Positions 1 to 5,436 of a DNA stretch of 5,447 nt are shown here, piece after piece. The DNA is taken from the NCBI GenBank assembly GCA_900772575.1, contig CAAHEN010000003.1, positions 1 to 5,447 on the forward strand, read 5' to 3'. How positions within the stretch are numbered: the first letter of the stretch is position 1; every line of letters starts with the position of its first letter. Origin of the DNA: Bacteroidaceae bacterium (GTDB taxonomy: Bacteria; Bacteroidota; Bacteroidia; Bacteroidales; Bacteroidaceae). The notes under the pieces are model-generated. The model did not search any database, was not told where the DNA came from, and saw only the letters and a list, made by a program, of their open reading frames with translations. Both the position numbers and the translations under genes were made by a program.

Positions 1-326
1 TGGGTGAAGACACGGGCCGGCTCATGCTCGTGCTTCTCCCGGATGTAGACCGAGCGGTCTTCATAACGCACGTGGGCATGGCTGTCGGCATATTCCGCGC
101 TTACCGGGCGCAGGAAGTACTGGTTGTTGCTGCCCGAGCTGCCGGTGGGAAGCGGCTCACCGCGCAGTGCGCGCAGCATGATGGCTTCGGCGTAGTCTTC
201 GAGCGAGTCGTCGACCTCGTCGTTCACCTCGTCCATGACCGTCATGAAGAAGAGTACAGACCAGATGCCCATCAGGACAGCGGCTAGCAGCGACAGGCGG
301 AACGTGGCGACGTGGAGCAGTTTCAT
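1..326 (-). CDS. Two-component sensor histidine kinase, N-terminal part (runs off the left edge)
   Basis: Translating the minus strand from the ATG at 326-324 gives 108 codons with no stop before the window edge. The protein begins MKLLHVATFRLSLLAAVLMG. Residues about 9-30 form one hydrophobic membrane segment, followed by an acidic stretch (MDEVNDEVDDSLEDYAEAI, 31-49) and the start of an extracytoplasmic sensor region with GSNNQYFLRPVS (65-76). This N-terminus resembles sensor kinases of Bacteroides and Prevotella known to me; HAMP, dimerisation and ATPase domains would lie beyond the edge and are not seen. The gene follows the response regulator on the same strand after 57 bases, so the two are probably co-transcribed with the regulator first. 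Expected role: an inner-membrane kinase that senses an unknown signal and phosphorylates the regulator at 384-1064. The kinase call is inference from the N-terminus and neighbour; the open frame and membrane segment are seen directly. Confidence 0.82.
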   Translation of the reverse strand, partial: MKLLHVATFRLSLLAAVLMGIWSVLFFMTVMDEVNDEVDDSLEDYAEAIMLRALRGEPLPTGSSGSNNQYFLRPVSAEYADSHAHVRYEDRSVYIREKHEHEPARVFT

Positions 327-383
327 GCGGATGGTTTGTTGTGGGCGAGTGACGCCGTATTCATTATATATATGTAGGTGGCT

Positions 384-1064
384 TCAGGCATTGCAGACCA
401 GTTTGTAGCCGAAACCGTAGACCGTTTTGAGTTCAATGTCCGCGCCAGCCTCAGCGAGGCGCTTGCGCAGGTTTTTCACTTGGGCGTAGATGAAGTCGAA
501 GCTGTCTGCTTGGTCGATGGCATCGCCCCAGACCGCTTCAGCCAGTGTCTGCTTCTCGACGAGGCGTCCCGGCCGCGCCATGAAATAGGCCAGAATGTCG
601 TACTCCTTGCGCCCCAGTTCGATGCCCCGTCCGTTGACTTCAACGCGGAAGTCGTCGGGCCACAGCGCCACGTTGCCCAATGTGGCCGCCGCCTTTCCGT
701 CGCGCGTGGTACGGCGCATCAGACTGCGTATGCGGGCCTGCAACTCGGCCAGGTGGAAAGGCTTGGCCAGGTAGTCGTCGGCCCCCAGTTCGAGACCCGC
801 CACCTTATCGTCGATGGCATCCTTGGCTGAGATGATGATGACGTTGCGGCGCCGGCCGGCACGGTCGAGCTCGGTGAGCAGGTCGAGCCCGTTGCCGTCG
901 GGGAGCATGAGGTCGAGGAGCACGCAATCGTATTCGTAGACGAAAAGCTTGGCATGTGCCGTGCGGTAGTCGGCGGCGGTCTCCACGACATAGCGTTCCT
1001 TCTCCAGGGAACGTACGATGATTTCGCGGAGTTCAGCTTCGTCCTCGATGACCAGTATCTTCAT
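384..1064 (-). CDS. Two-component response regulator, OmpR/PhoB family
   Basis: A 226-residue protein, the usual length of an OmpR-type regulator. The receiver domain (about 1-118) has the acidic pair E7/D8, the phosphoacceptor D51 in CVLLDLMLPDGNG, S79 and the conserved K101 in DDYLAKPF. A winged-helix DNA-binding domain fills about 128-226, with the family motifs LGRKEYDILAYFMARPGRLV and, near the end, VKNLRKRL and VYGFGYKL. It would bind DNA when phosphorylated and control transcription. I chose the ATG at 1064-1062 because the receiver domain starts exactly there (MKILVIEDE); an open frame continues 57 codons upstream, but that sequence is Pro/His/Arg-rich and fits no domain. The partner kinase lies just downstream, and the nuo operon is transcribed divergently from the other side of a 546-base gap. 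Target genes cannot be told from the sequence; autoregulation or control of nuo is possible but unproven. Confidence 0.95.
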   Translation of the reverse strand: MKILVIEDEAELREIIVRSLEKERYVVETAADYRTAHAKLFVYEYDCVLLDLMLPDGNGLDLLTELDRAGRRRNVIIISAKDAIDDKVAGLELGADDYLAKPFHLAELQARIRSLMRRTTRDGKAAATLGNVALWPDDFRVEVNGRGIELGRKEYDILAYFMARPGRLVEKQTLAEAVWGDAIDQADSFDFIYAQVKNLRKRLAEAGADIELKTVYGFGYKLVCNA

Positions 1065-1129
1065 GGTGGTATGGTGGTGTAAGGGTTGCGGCCAGAGCGC
1101 AAGGCGCACGCCGGCTGGTGTACAGGCAG

Positions 1130-1156
1130 GCTGCGGCACGGTTTGCGCTGCGGCAC
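1130..1156. repeat. Direct repeat of GCTGCGGCAC, two copies 17 bases apart
   Basis: The 10-mer GCTGCGGCAC occurs at 1130-1139 and again at 1147-1156. Both copies lie upstream of the response regulator start, about 65-95 bases from its ATG. A pair of direct repeats in this position could be a binding site, possibly for the regulator itself, but a 17-base period does not match whole helical turns and chance in GC-rich DNA is a real alternative. The repeat is seen directly; any function is a guess. Confidence 0.4.
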
Positions 1157-1202
1157 TGCTTGCAAAGTAAGCAAATATTTCTGACATCCAGTGCCCGCAG
1201 CG
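1146..1202. repeat. Imperfect inverted repeat with a nested smaller one
   Basis: CGCTGCGGCAC at 1146-1156 pairs with GTGCCCGCAGCG at 1191-1202, giving 11 base pairs with one bulged C. The 34 bases between the arms contain a second inverted repeat, TGCTT at 1157-1161 and AAGCA at 1169-1173. The left arm is also the second copy of the direct repeat at 1130-1156. The weak minus-strand -7-like element (1170-1163) lies inside the loop, so this could be an operator or the 5' leader structure of the response regulator transcript. The pairing is seen; the role is unknown. Confidence 0.4.
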
Positions 1203-1287
1203 TGATTTTCGGCTTTTCCGGCAGCCGCAGGGCACTTATTTCCGGCGGCGCCTGTCCGCTGTTGCGATTGCCGTAAGCGACAGATAT

Positions 1288-1319
1288 TGAGCTCACTGCA
1301 TTTTTAACAGAAGAAATGC
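1288..1319. repeat. Palindrome and inverted repeat just upstream of the nuo promoter
   Basis: Positions 1288-1295 read TGAGCTCA, a perfect 8-base palindrome. Directly after it, GCATTT (1298-1303) and AAATGC (1314-1319) form a 6-base inverted repeat with a 10-base spacer. They end about 34 bases before the -7 element at 1353, a position suited to an activator site. Neither matches an FNR or CRP box that I recognise, and repeats this short can occur by chance. Confidence 0.3.
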
Positions 1320-1352
1320 CCCGTGAACGGCTATCCTTGTTTGTATTTTTTA

Positions 1353-1360
1353 TAACTTTG
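1353..1360 (+). promoter_or_regulatory. Probable nuo promoter, Bacteroidetes sigma-70-type -7 element
   Basis: TAACTTTG at 1353-1360 matches exactly the Bacteroidetes -7 consensus TAnnTTTG, and it is preceded by a T-rich stretch (1346-1351). No TTTG lies at the usual 19-21-base spacing; the nearest one, at 1340-1343, is only 9 bases upstream, so the -33 element is weak or missing and an activator may be needed. Transcription would start near 1366-1370, leaving a nuoA leader of about 245 bases. The match is seen; its use as a promoter is inferred. Confidence 0.5.
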
Positions 1361-1610
1361 CGCCCCGTAAGACGAACGACGTGAAGAAGGGCCATTTACA
1401 TCGGCGGCAGACCGCAAGGCACTGCCGCACTTACTTGCTAACAGGGTGTGGGACGCATATGCCTTCACCCTTTCAGTCGTCTGCCCGGCGGGGATGCCCT
1501 TCCCCGCGCCGCTGGCAGCCGCTCCCGTTTCGTCTTCACAGGGTCGAAGCGTCGTTGCAGTCTTCTGAGAATCATATACATAACAATATTAATAACAACA
1601 TCAAAGAGCT
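1361..1610 (+). promoter_or_regulatory. Predicted structured 5' leader of the nuo mRNA
   Basis: Three hairpins can be drawn between the probable promoter and nuoA. The first pairs GCGGCAG (1404-1410) with CTGCCGC (1422-1428), seven perfect pairs around an 11-base loop. The second (1481-1518) pairs CTGCC/GGCAG, then CGGC with GCCG, then GGGGA/TCCCC around the loop TGCCCT: about 14 pairs interrupted by two 2-base bulges. The third (1531-1551) pairs CG and CTTC with GAAGCG, with one bulged T. The last 40 or so bases before the nuoA ATG are A/T-rich and unstructured, as usual for Bacteroidetes translation starts. No run of T follows the second hairpin, so it is not a standard terminator. I recognise no known riboswitch family here. 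Confidence 0.35.
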
Positions 1611-1961
1611 ATGAACTTTACCTTATTTGTCACCGCTTTGCTGACAAGTATCTCGTTCGTTGCCGTCGTGACGATACTGGCCAAGCTGATATCGCCGCGC
1701 AGCTTCAACGAGCAGAAGGAAGAGGCTTATGAGTGCGGCGTGCCCACGCGCGGCCGTTCCTGGATGCAGTTTCGGGTAGGCTACTACCTGTTCGCCATCC
1801 TCTTCCTCATGTTCGATGTGGAAACGATGTTCCTCTTTCCGTGGGCCGTCGTGATGCGCTCGCTCGGCCCCGCCGGCCTGCTGAGTGTCATCTTCTTCCT
1901 GTTTATCTTAGTTCTGGGCTTGGCTTACGCCTGGAGGAAAGGAGCATTGAAATGGCAATAA
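1611..1961 (+). CDS. nuoA: NADH-quinone oxidoreductase subunit A (complex I)
   Basis: A 116-residue membrane protein of the NuoA/ND3 family, at normal length. It has three predicted membrane helices: about 4-27, 57-81 and 87-107. The loop after helix 1 carries the family motif YECG (40-43), whose cysteine matches the one in mitochondrial ND3 that becomes exposed or hidden with enzyme state. Helix 2 contains FDVE (68-71), acidic residues conserved in the family and placed near the quinone channel, followed by LFPW. The C-terminus ends WRKGALKWQ, also typical. NuoA sits at the junction of the membrane and peripheral arms. The ATG at 1611 follows an A-rich stretch with no Shine-Dalgarno sequence, as expected for the first gene of a Bacteroidetes operon. 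It overlaps nuoB by 10 bases if nuoB starts at 1952. Confidence 0.96.
   Translation: MNFTLFVTALLTSISFVAVVTILAKLISPRSFNEQKEEAYECGVPTRGRSWMQFRVGYYLFAILFLMFDVETMFLFPWAVVMRSLGPAGLLSVIFFLFILVLGLAYAWRKGALKWQ
1938..1944 (+). promoter_or_regulatory. Shine-Dalgarno-like sequence deciding the nuoB start
   Basis: AAAGGAG at 1938-1944, inside the end of nuoA, is complementary to the usual CTCCTTT-type 16S rRNA tail. It stands 7 bases before the ATG at 1952 and 16 before the alternative ATG at 1961, which favours 1952. A second GGAGG lies at 1933-1937. Confidence 0.5.
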
Positions 1962-2596
1962 TGAAGCGACCCAAAATCAAGTCGATTCCCTATGAGGAAT
2001 TCAAGGACAACGAGACCTTCGAGAAGCTCGTTGCCGAACTGAACGCCAACGGCACAAACGTCATTGTGCGCTCACTGGACGAGCTGATTGACTGGGGACG
2101 CAGCAACTCGCTCTGGCCGCTGACCTTCGCCACGAGCTGCTGCGGTATAGAGTTCATGGCCGTCTGCGCCGCGCGCTACGACATCGCCCGCTTCGGTTTC
2201 GAGGTGACGCGCAACAGTCCGCGTCAGGCCGATGTCATTCTCGTCTCAGGCACGATCACGACAAAGATGGCTCCCGTGCTCAAGCGTCTTTACGACCAGA
2301 TGGCCGACCCGAAATATGTGGTTGCCATTGGCGGCTGTGCCATCAGTGGTGGCCCGTTCACAAAGTCGTATCATGTGGTCATGGGGGTGGACAACATCAT
2401 TCCCGTGGATGTCTACGTGCCCGGCTGTCCACCGCGTCCAGAATCATTCCTCTACGGCATGATGCAGCTGCAGCGCAAGGTCAAGGTGGAGAACTTCTTC
2501 GGCACGACCAACCGCAAGCAGAAACAAAGCAAGGACTTCCGTCAGGAAATGGAAACCAAACAAGAAGCACTTTATAAAGAGGAGGAACCGGCATGA
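1952..2596 (+). CDS. nuoB: NADH-quinone oxidoreductase subunit B, carrier of iron-sulfur cluster N2
   Basis: A 214-residue protein of the NuoB/PSST family. It binds the terminal [4Fe-4S] cluster N2, which passes electrons to quinone at the NuoB-NuoD interface. The four expected ligand cysteines are present: C63 and C64 in TSCCGIEFMA, C129 in GGCAISGG and C159 in VPGCPPRPE. Other family stretches include SNSLWPLTFA (51-60), RYDIARFGFE (75-84) and KMAPVLKRLYDQM. The C-terminal 30 or so residues are charged (Lys, Glu, Gln), probably flexible and not part of the core. I chose ATG 1952, which overlaps nuoA by 10 bases; ATG 1961, in the TAATG junction, is three codons later and remains possible. 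An open frame continues upstream to 1733, but that is nuoA read in another frame. The end overlaps nuoCD by four bases (ATGA), which suggests translational coupling. Confidence 0.96.
   Translation: MAIMKRPKIKSIPYEEFKDNETFEKLVAELNANGTNVIVRSLDELIDWGRSNSLWPLTFATSCCGIEFMAVCAARYDIARFGFEVTRNSPRQADVILVSGTITTKMAPVLKRLYDQMADPKYVVAIGGCAISGGPFTKSYHVVMGVDNIIPVDVYVPGCPPRPESFLYGMMQLQRKVKVENFFGTTNRKQKQSKDFRQEMETKQEALYKEEEPA
2579..2585 (+). promoter_or_regulatory. Shine-Dalgarno-like sequence before nuoCD
   Basis: GAGGAGG at 2579-2585 lies within the last codons of nuoB, 7 bases ahead of the nuoCD ATG at 2593. It supports that start and so the long N-terminal tail of the fusion protein. The same bases encode Glu residues of NuoB, so the purine run may partly reflect coding. 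Confidence 0.45.
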
Positions 2597-4269
2597 CAGA
2601 TATCAAGGACAACGCACAGATCGGCGCCGAACAGGCAAAAGCCGCCACTCCGGGACGTCCCGCCGCTCCGCGTCCAGCCGCCACACCGGCGGCGCCTGCT
2701 GCCAACGCCATCGACCCGAAGGTGCTCGCTCCGGCTGAGCTCCACGCCGAGATGGCGCGCCTGCGCCGTGACGAGCAGATGGACTATCTGGTCAACCTCG
2801 TCGGTATGGACTGGGGCGAAGAAGGCCTCGGCGTCATCTATCAGCTCGAATCGACCGTGACGGGCAAGACCGCTAGCCTCAAGACCGCCACCACTGACCG
2901 TGAGAACCCATTGCTGCCCAGCGTCAGCGACCTTTGGGACATCGCCAATATCTATGAGCGCGAGGTCTTCGATTTCTTCGGCATCAAGTTCACCGGGCAT
3001 CCCGACATGCGCCGCATCTTCCTCCGTGAAGACTGGGTGGGCTATCCCATGCGCAAGGATGACGAGACCGAGAAGAACAACCCGCTGCGCATGACCAGCG
3101 AGCCGTTGGCCGACGACACCGAAAGCCTGACGCTCAATGCGGACGGCACCGTCTCTGCCACGCGCCACCAGATTTTCGGCGAGGATGACTATGTGGTCAA
3201 CATCGGTCCGCAGCACCCCTCGACCCACGGTGTGCTCCATTTCCGCGTCAGTCTCGATGGTGAGCGTATCCGCAAGATAGACCCTGTGCTGGGCTATATC
3301 CACCGCGCTGTGGAGAAGATCAGCGAGAAACTGACCTATCCCCAGACCTTGGGCCTCACCGACCGTCTCGACTATCTCGGCGCCATGCAAAACCGCCATG
3401 CGCTCTGCCTGTGTATCGAGAAAGCCATGGGCGTGGAGGTGAGCGACCGCGTCAAGGTCATCCGCACCATCATGGATGAGCTCCAGCGTATCGACTCGCA
3501 CATCCTCTTCTTCTCCTGTCTCTGCCAGGATCTTGGCGCGACGACCGCCTTCCTCTATGGCTTCCGCGACCGCGAGAAGATACTCGATATCTTCGAGGAG
3601 ACCTGTGGCGGACGCCTCATTCTCAACTACAATGTCATCGGCGGTGTCATGGCCGACATTCACCCCAACTTCGTCAAGCGCGTCAAGGAGTTCATTCCCT
3701 ACATGCGCCACAACATTCAGGAGTATCACGACATTTTCACCGGCAACGTCATCTTCCAGAACCGCTCCAAGGGCGTCGGTGTCCTGACAAAGGAACAGTG
3801 CATCTCGTTCGGTTGCACTGGCGGTACGGGGCGTGCCTCCGGATGGCACAACGATGTGCGCAAGCGCCATCCATATGCCGCTTACGACAAGGTGCAGTTC
3901 AATGAGGTCACCCGTACGGAGGGCGACAGTTTTGCCCGCTATATGATTCGTATGGACGAGATTTTGGAGAGTCTTGACATCATCGAGCAACTCATCGACA
4001 ATATTCCCGAGGGCAACTTCGCCGAGAGGATGAAACCCATCATCAAGGTGCCTGCCGGTACCTATTACTCTGCTGTCGAAGGCAGTCGTGGAGAGTTCGG
4101 CGTGCTGCTTGAGAGCAAGGGCGACAAGAGTCCCTACCGCCTGCACTACCGCTCGACGGGCCTGCCGCTCGTTGCCGTGATGGACACTGCCTGCCGCGGC
4201 AACATGATCGCCGACCTCATCACCATCGGCGGCACCGTAGACTATGTGGTGCCCGACATTGACCGCTAA
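2593..4269 (+). CDS. nuoCD: NADH-quinone oxidoreductase subunits C and D, fused
   Basis: A 558-residue fusion of the NuoC (30 kDa) and NuoD (49 kDa) subunits of the peripheral arm of complex I. Residues about 45-155 are the NuoC part, with the family signature running from YEREVFDFFGIKF (121-133) through GHPDMRRIFLREDW to GYPMRKD (150-156). A linker of about 40 residues leads to NuoD, about 198-558, which opens with VVNIGPQHPSTHGVL. H208 and H212, and Y261 in DRLDY, correspond to the residues that hold the quinone head group in studied complexes. The end, YVVPDIDR, is the usual NuoD C-terminus. Ahead of NuoC there is an unusual Ala/Pro-rich tail (about 12-40). The start at 2593 is favoured by the ATGA overlap with nuoB and the purine-rich site before it; the next Met is residue 54, inside the NuoC fold. 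The fusion is also known from E. coli and Bacteroidetes. Confidence 0.97.
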   Translation: MTDIKDNAQIGAEQAKAATPGRPAAPRPAATPAAPAANAIDPKVLAPAELHAEMARLRRDEQMDYLVNLVGMDWGEEGLGVIYQLESTVTGKTASLKTATTDRENPLLPSVSDLWDIANIYEREVFDFFGIKFTGHPDMRRIFLREDWVGYPMRKDDETEKNNPLRMTSEPLADDTESLTLNADGTVSATRHQIFGEDDYVVNIGPQHPSTHGVLHFRVSLDGERIRKIDPVLGYIHRAVEKISEKLTYPQTLGLTDRLDYLGAMQNRHALCLCIEKAMGVEVSDRVKVIRTIMDELQRIDSHILFFSCLCQDLGATTAFLYGFRDREKILDIFEETCGGRLILNYNVIGGVMADIHPNFVKRVKEFIPYMRHNIQEYHDIFTGNVIFQNRSKGVGVLTKEQCISFGCTGGTGRASGWHNDVRKRHPYAAYDKVQFNEVTRTEGDSFARYMIRMDEILESLDIIEQLIDNIPEGNFAERMKPIIKVPAGTYYSAVEGSRGEFGVLLESKGDKSPYRLHYRSTGLPLVAVMDTACRGNMIADLITIGGTVDYVVPDIDR

Positions 4270-4291
4270 CCTAATAAACGTAAGAAGAGAA

Positions 4292-5371
4292 ATGTTCAAC
4301 TTCAATATCGTAAGTTCCTGGCTCCACGGCCTGCTGACGGACTTCATGCCTGAATGGGCGGCTATCCTGACCGAGAGCATTCTGGTGGCCCTTGTCATCA
4401 TCACACTCTACGCCGTGTTTGCCATCGTCCTGATCTACATGGAGCGCAAAGTCTGCGCCGCCTTCCAGTGCCGTCTTGGCCCGATGCGCGTGGGTCCCTG
4501 GGGAACGCTCCAGGTCTTCAGCGACGTCTTCAAGATGCTGACGAAGGAAATCATCAACCTGCGCCAGACCGACCAGTTCCTGCACAATCTGGCCCCCTTC
4601 CTCGTCGTGATGGCTTCCATGCTGACATTCGCGTGCCTGCCTTGGAATGCCGGCGCACAGATCATCGACTTCAACGTCGGCGTGTTCTTCTTCCTTGCCG
4701 TCTCCAGCCTTGGCGTGGTGGGCATCCTCCTAGCCGGTCTGAGCAGCAACAACAAGTACTCGCTCATCGGAGCCATGCGTAGCGGTGCCCAGATTATCAG
4801 TTACGAGCTCTCCGTCGGCATGACGATGCTGACCGTCATCTGCCTGACCGGCACGATGTCGTTCTCCGAGATCTGCCAGCAGCAGGCCACAGAGGGCTGG
4901 AACATCTTCCGCGGACACATTCCTGCCGTGTTGGCCTTCCTGATCTATCTCGTGGCCGGCAATGCGGAGTGCAACCGTGGCCCGTTCGACTTGCCTGAGA
5001 GTGAGAGTGAGCTGACTGCCGGTTACCACACCGAGTATTCAGGTATGCACTTTGGCTACTATTACTTGGCCGAATACCTCAACCTCTTCATCTGTGCCGG
5101 TATGGCCTCGACCCTCTTTCTCGGAGGCTGGGCGCCGCTCCACATTGCGGGCCTTGACGGGTTCAATGTCGTGATGGACTATATCCCTGGCGCCGTCTGG
5201 TTCTTGGGCAAGACGTTCTTCGTCGTGTTCCTGCTCATGTGGCTCCGCTGGACCTTCCCCCGTCTGCGTATCGACCAGATACTCTCGCTCGAATGGAAGT
5301 ACCTCGTGCCCATCAGCATGATCAACCTCATCCTCATGGCACTCATCGTGTCGTGCGGCTGGCACTTCTAA
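4292..5371 (+). CDS. nuoH: NADH-quinone oxidoreductase subunit H (complex I)
   Basis: A 359-residue membrane protein of the NuoH/ND1 family, of typical length. About eight hydrophobic segments can be seen (roughly 24-50, 98-117, 130-151, 168-188, 209-224, 256-281, 302-319, 335-356). Family motifs are ERKV (51-54), RLGPMRVGP (61-69), NNKYSLIGAMRSGAQIISYE (153-172), the acidic loop RGPFDLPESESEL (229-241) and GYHTEYSGM (244-252). NuoH anchors the peripheral arm to the membrane and forms much of the quinone channel; the acidic loop is thought to help couple quinone reduction to ion movement. The ATG at 4292 follows nuoCD by 22 bases, after a weak purine run (AAGAAGAGA, 4282-4290). An in-frame ATG at 4244 lies inside nuoCD and would add 16 residues unlike the family. 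In the canonical order nuoE, nuoF and nuoG would precede it; here they are missing. Confidence 0.97.
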   Translation: MFNFNIVSSWLHGLLTDFMPEWAAILTESILVALVIITLYAVFAIVLIYMERKVCAAFQCRLGPMRVGPWGTLQVFSDVFKMLTKEIINLRQTDQFLHNLAPFLVVMASMLTFACLPWNAGAQIIDFNVGVFFFLAVSSLGVVGILLAGLSSNNKYSLIGAMRSGAQIISYELSVGMTMLTVICLTGTMSFSEICQQQATEGWNIFRGHIPAVLAFLIYLVAGNAECNRGPFDLPESESELTAGYHTEYSGMHFGYYYLAEYLNLFICAGMASTLFLGGWAPLHIAGLDGFNVVMDYIPGAVWFLGKTFFVVFLLMWLRWTFPRLRIDQILSLEWKYLVPISMINLILMALIVSCGWHF

Positions 5372-5380
5372 ACGTGTGCC

Positions 5381-5436
5381 GGCACTGCCACAGCGCACAC
5401 TGCGATAAAAAACGCTGTGATATCTGAGGCGGTGCC
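5381..5436 (+). repeat. Long imperfect inverted repeat after nuoH
   Basis: GGCACTGCC (5381-5389) pairs with GGCGGTGCC (5428-5436): nine pairs, one of them T-G. An inner stem pairs ACAGCG (5390-5395) directly with CGCTGT (5413-5418), leaving a 17-base loop that includes a run of A and a 9-base bulge on the right side. Together this makes about 15 pairs. The sequence after the stem is ATTTCACCACA, without a T run, so a standard intrinsic terminator is unlikely. In RNA it could be a processing or stability element, or an attenuator within the operon; it starts 10 bases after the nuoH stop codon. No start codon for a next gene is visible before the window ends. Confidence 0.45.

Larger units (their letters stand above)
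1065..1610. other. Divergent intergenic region between the two-component system and the nuo operon
   Basis: This 546-base stretch holds no convincing gene. From left to right it contains the short leader of the response regulator (minus strand), a cluster of GC-rich direct and inverted repeats (1130-1202), a palindrome and a short inverted repeat (1288-1319), a probable nuo promoter (1353-1360) and a structured nuoA leader (to 1610). For the regulator I can find only a weak promoter candidate: the minus strand at 1170-1163 reads TTACTTTG, one mismatch from TAnnTTTG, with no recognisable -33 element. Open frames here (for example from a GTG at 1381 to 1614) give Arg-, His-, Ser- and Pro-rich translations typical of non-coding GC-rich DNA. 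Confidence 0.8.

Noticed and set aside
325..364. A 13-codon minus-strand mini-frame whose TGA overlaps the kinase ATG
   Set aside because: It is too short to distinguish from chance and has no other support.
24..830. Plus-strand open frames at 24-287 and 378-830
   Set aside because: They lie opposite the histidine kinase and response regulator, whose minus-strand translations have clear membrane, receiver and DNA-binding features.
1065..1235. An upstream extension of the response regulator by 57 codons
   Set aside because: The receiver domain starts exactly at MKILVIEDE, and the extra residues look like translated leader DNA (Pro, Arg, His and Cys-rich) over the repeat cluster.
1481..1518. 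The large leader hairpin as an intrinsic terminator
   Set aside because: No T run follows the stem, and the next 20 bases are mixed sequence. A structural role in the leader fits better.
1381..1614. A 77-codon plus-strand frame starting with GTG and ending in an ATGA overlap with nuoA, which could be a leader peptide
   Set aside because: The translation is rich in Arg, His, Ser and Pro with no domain, and the frame covers the predicted hairpins. The ATGA overlap is tempting, but I see no ribosome-binding signal or coding bias that favours translation.
1733..1951. An upstream extension of nuoB by 73 codons
   Set aside because: It is nuoA read in another frame, and NuoB family proteins begin near the MAIMKRPKIK segment.
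2572..4404. A 610-codon open frame on the minus strand opposite nuoCD
   Set aside because: It mirrors the codon bias of nuoCD, whose product carries clear family motifs along its whole length. The antisense translation is rich in His, Val, Asp and Leu without any recognisable domain, and it overlaps three real genes.
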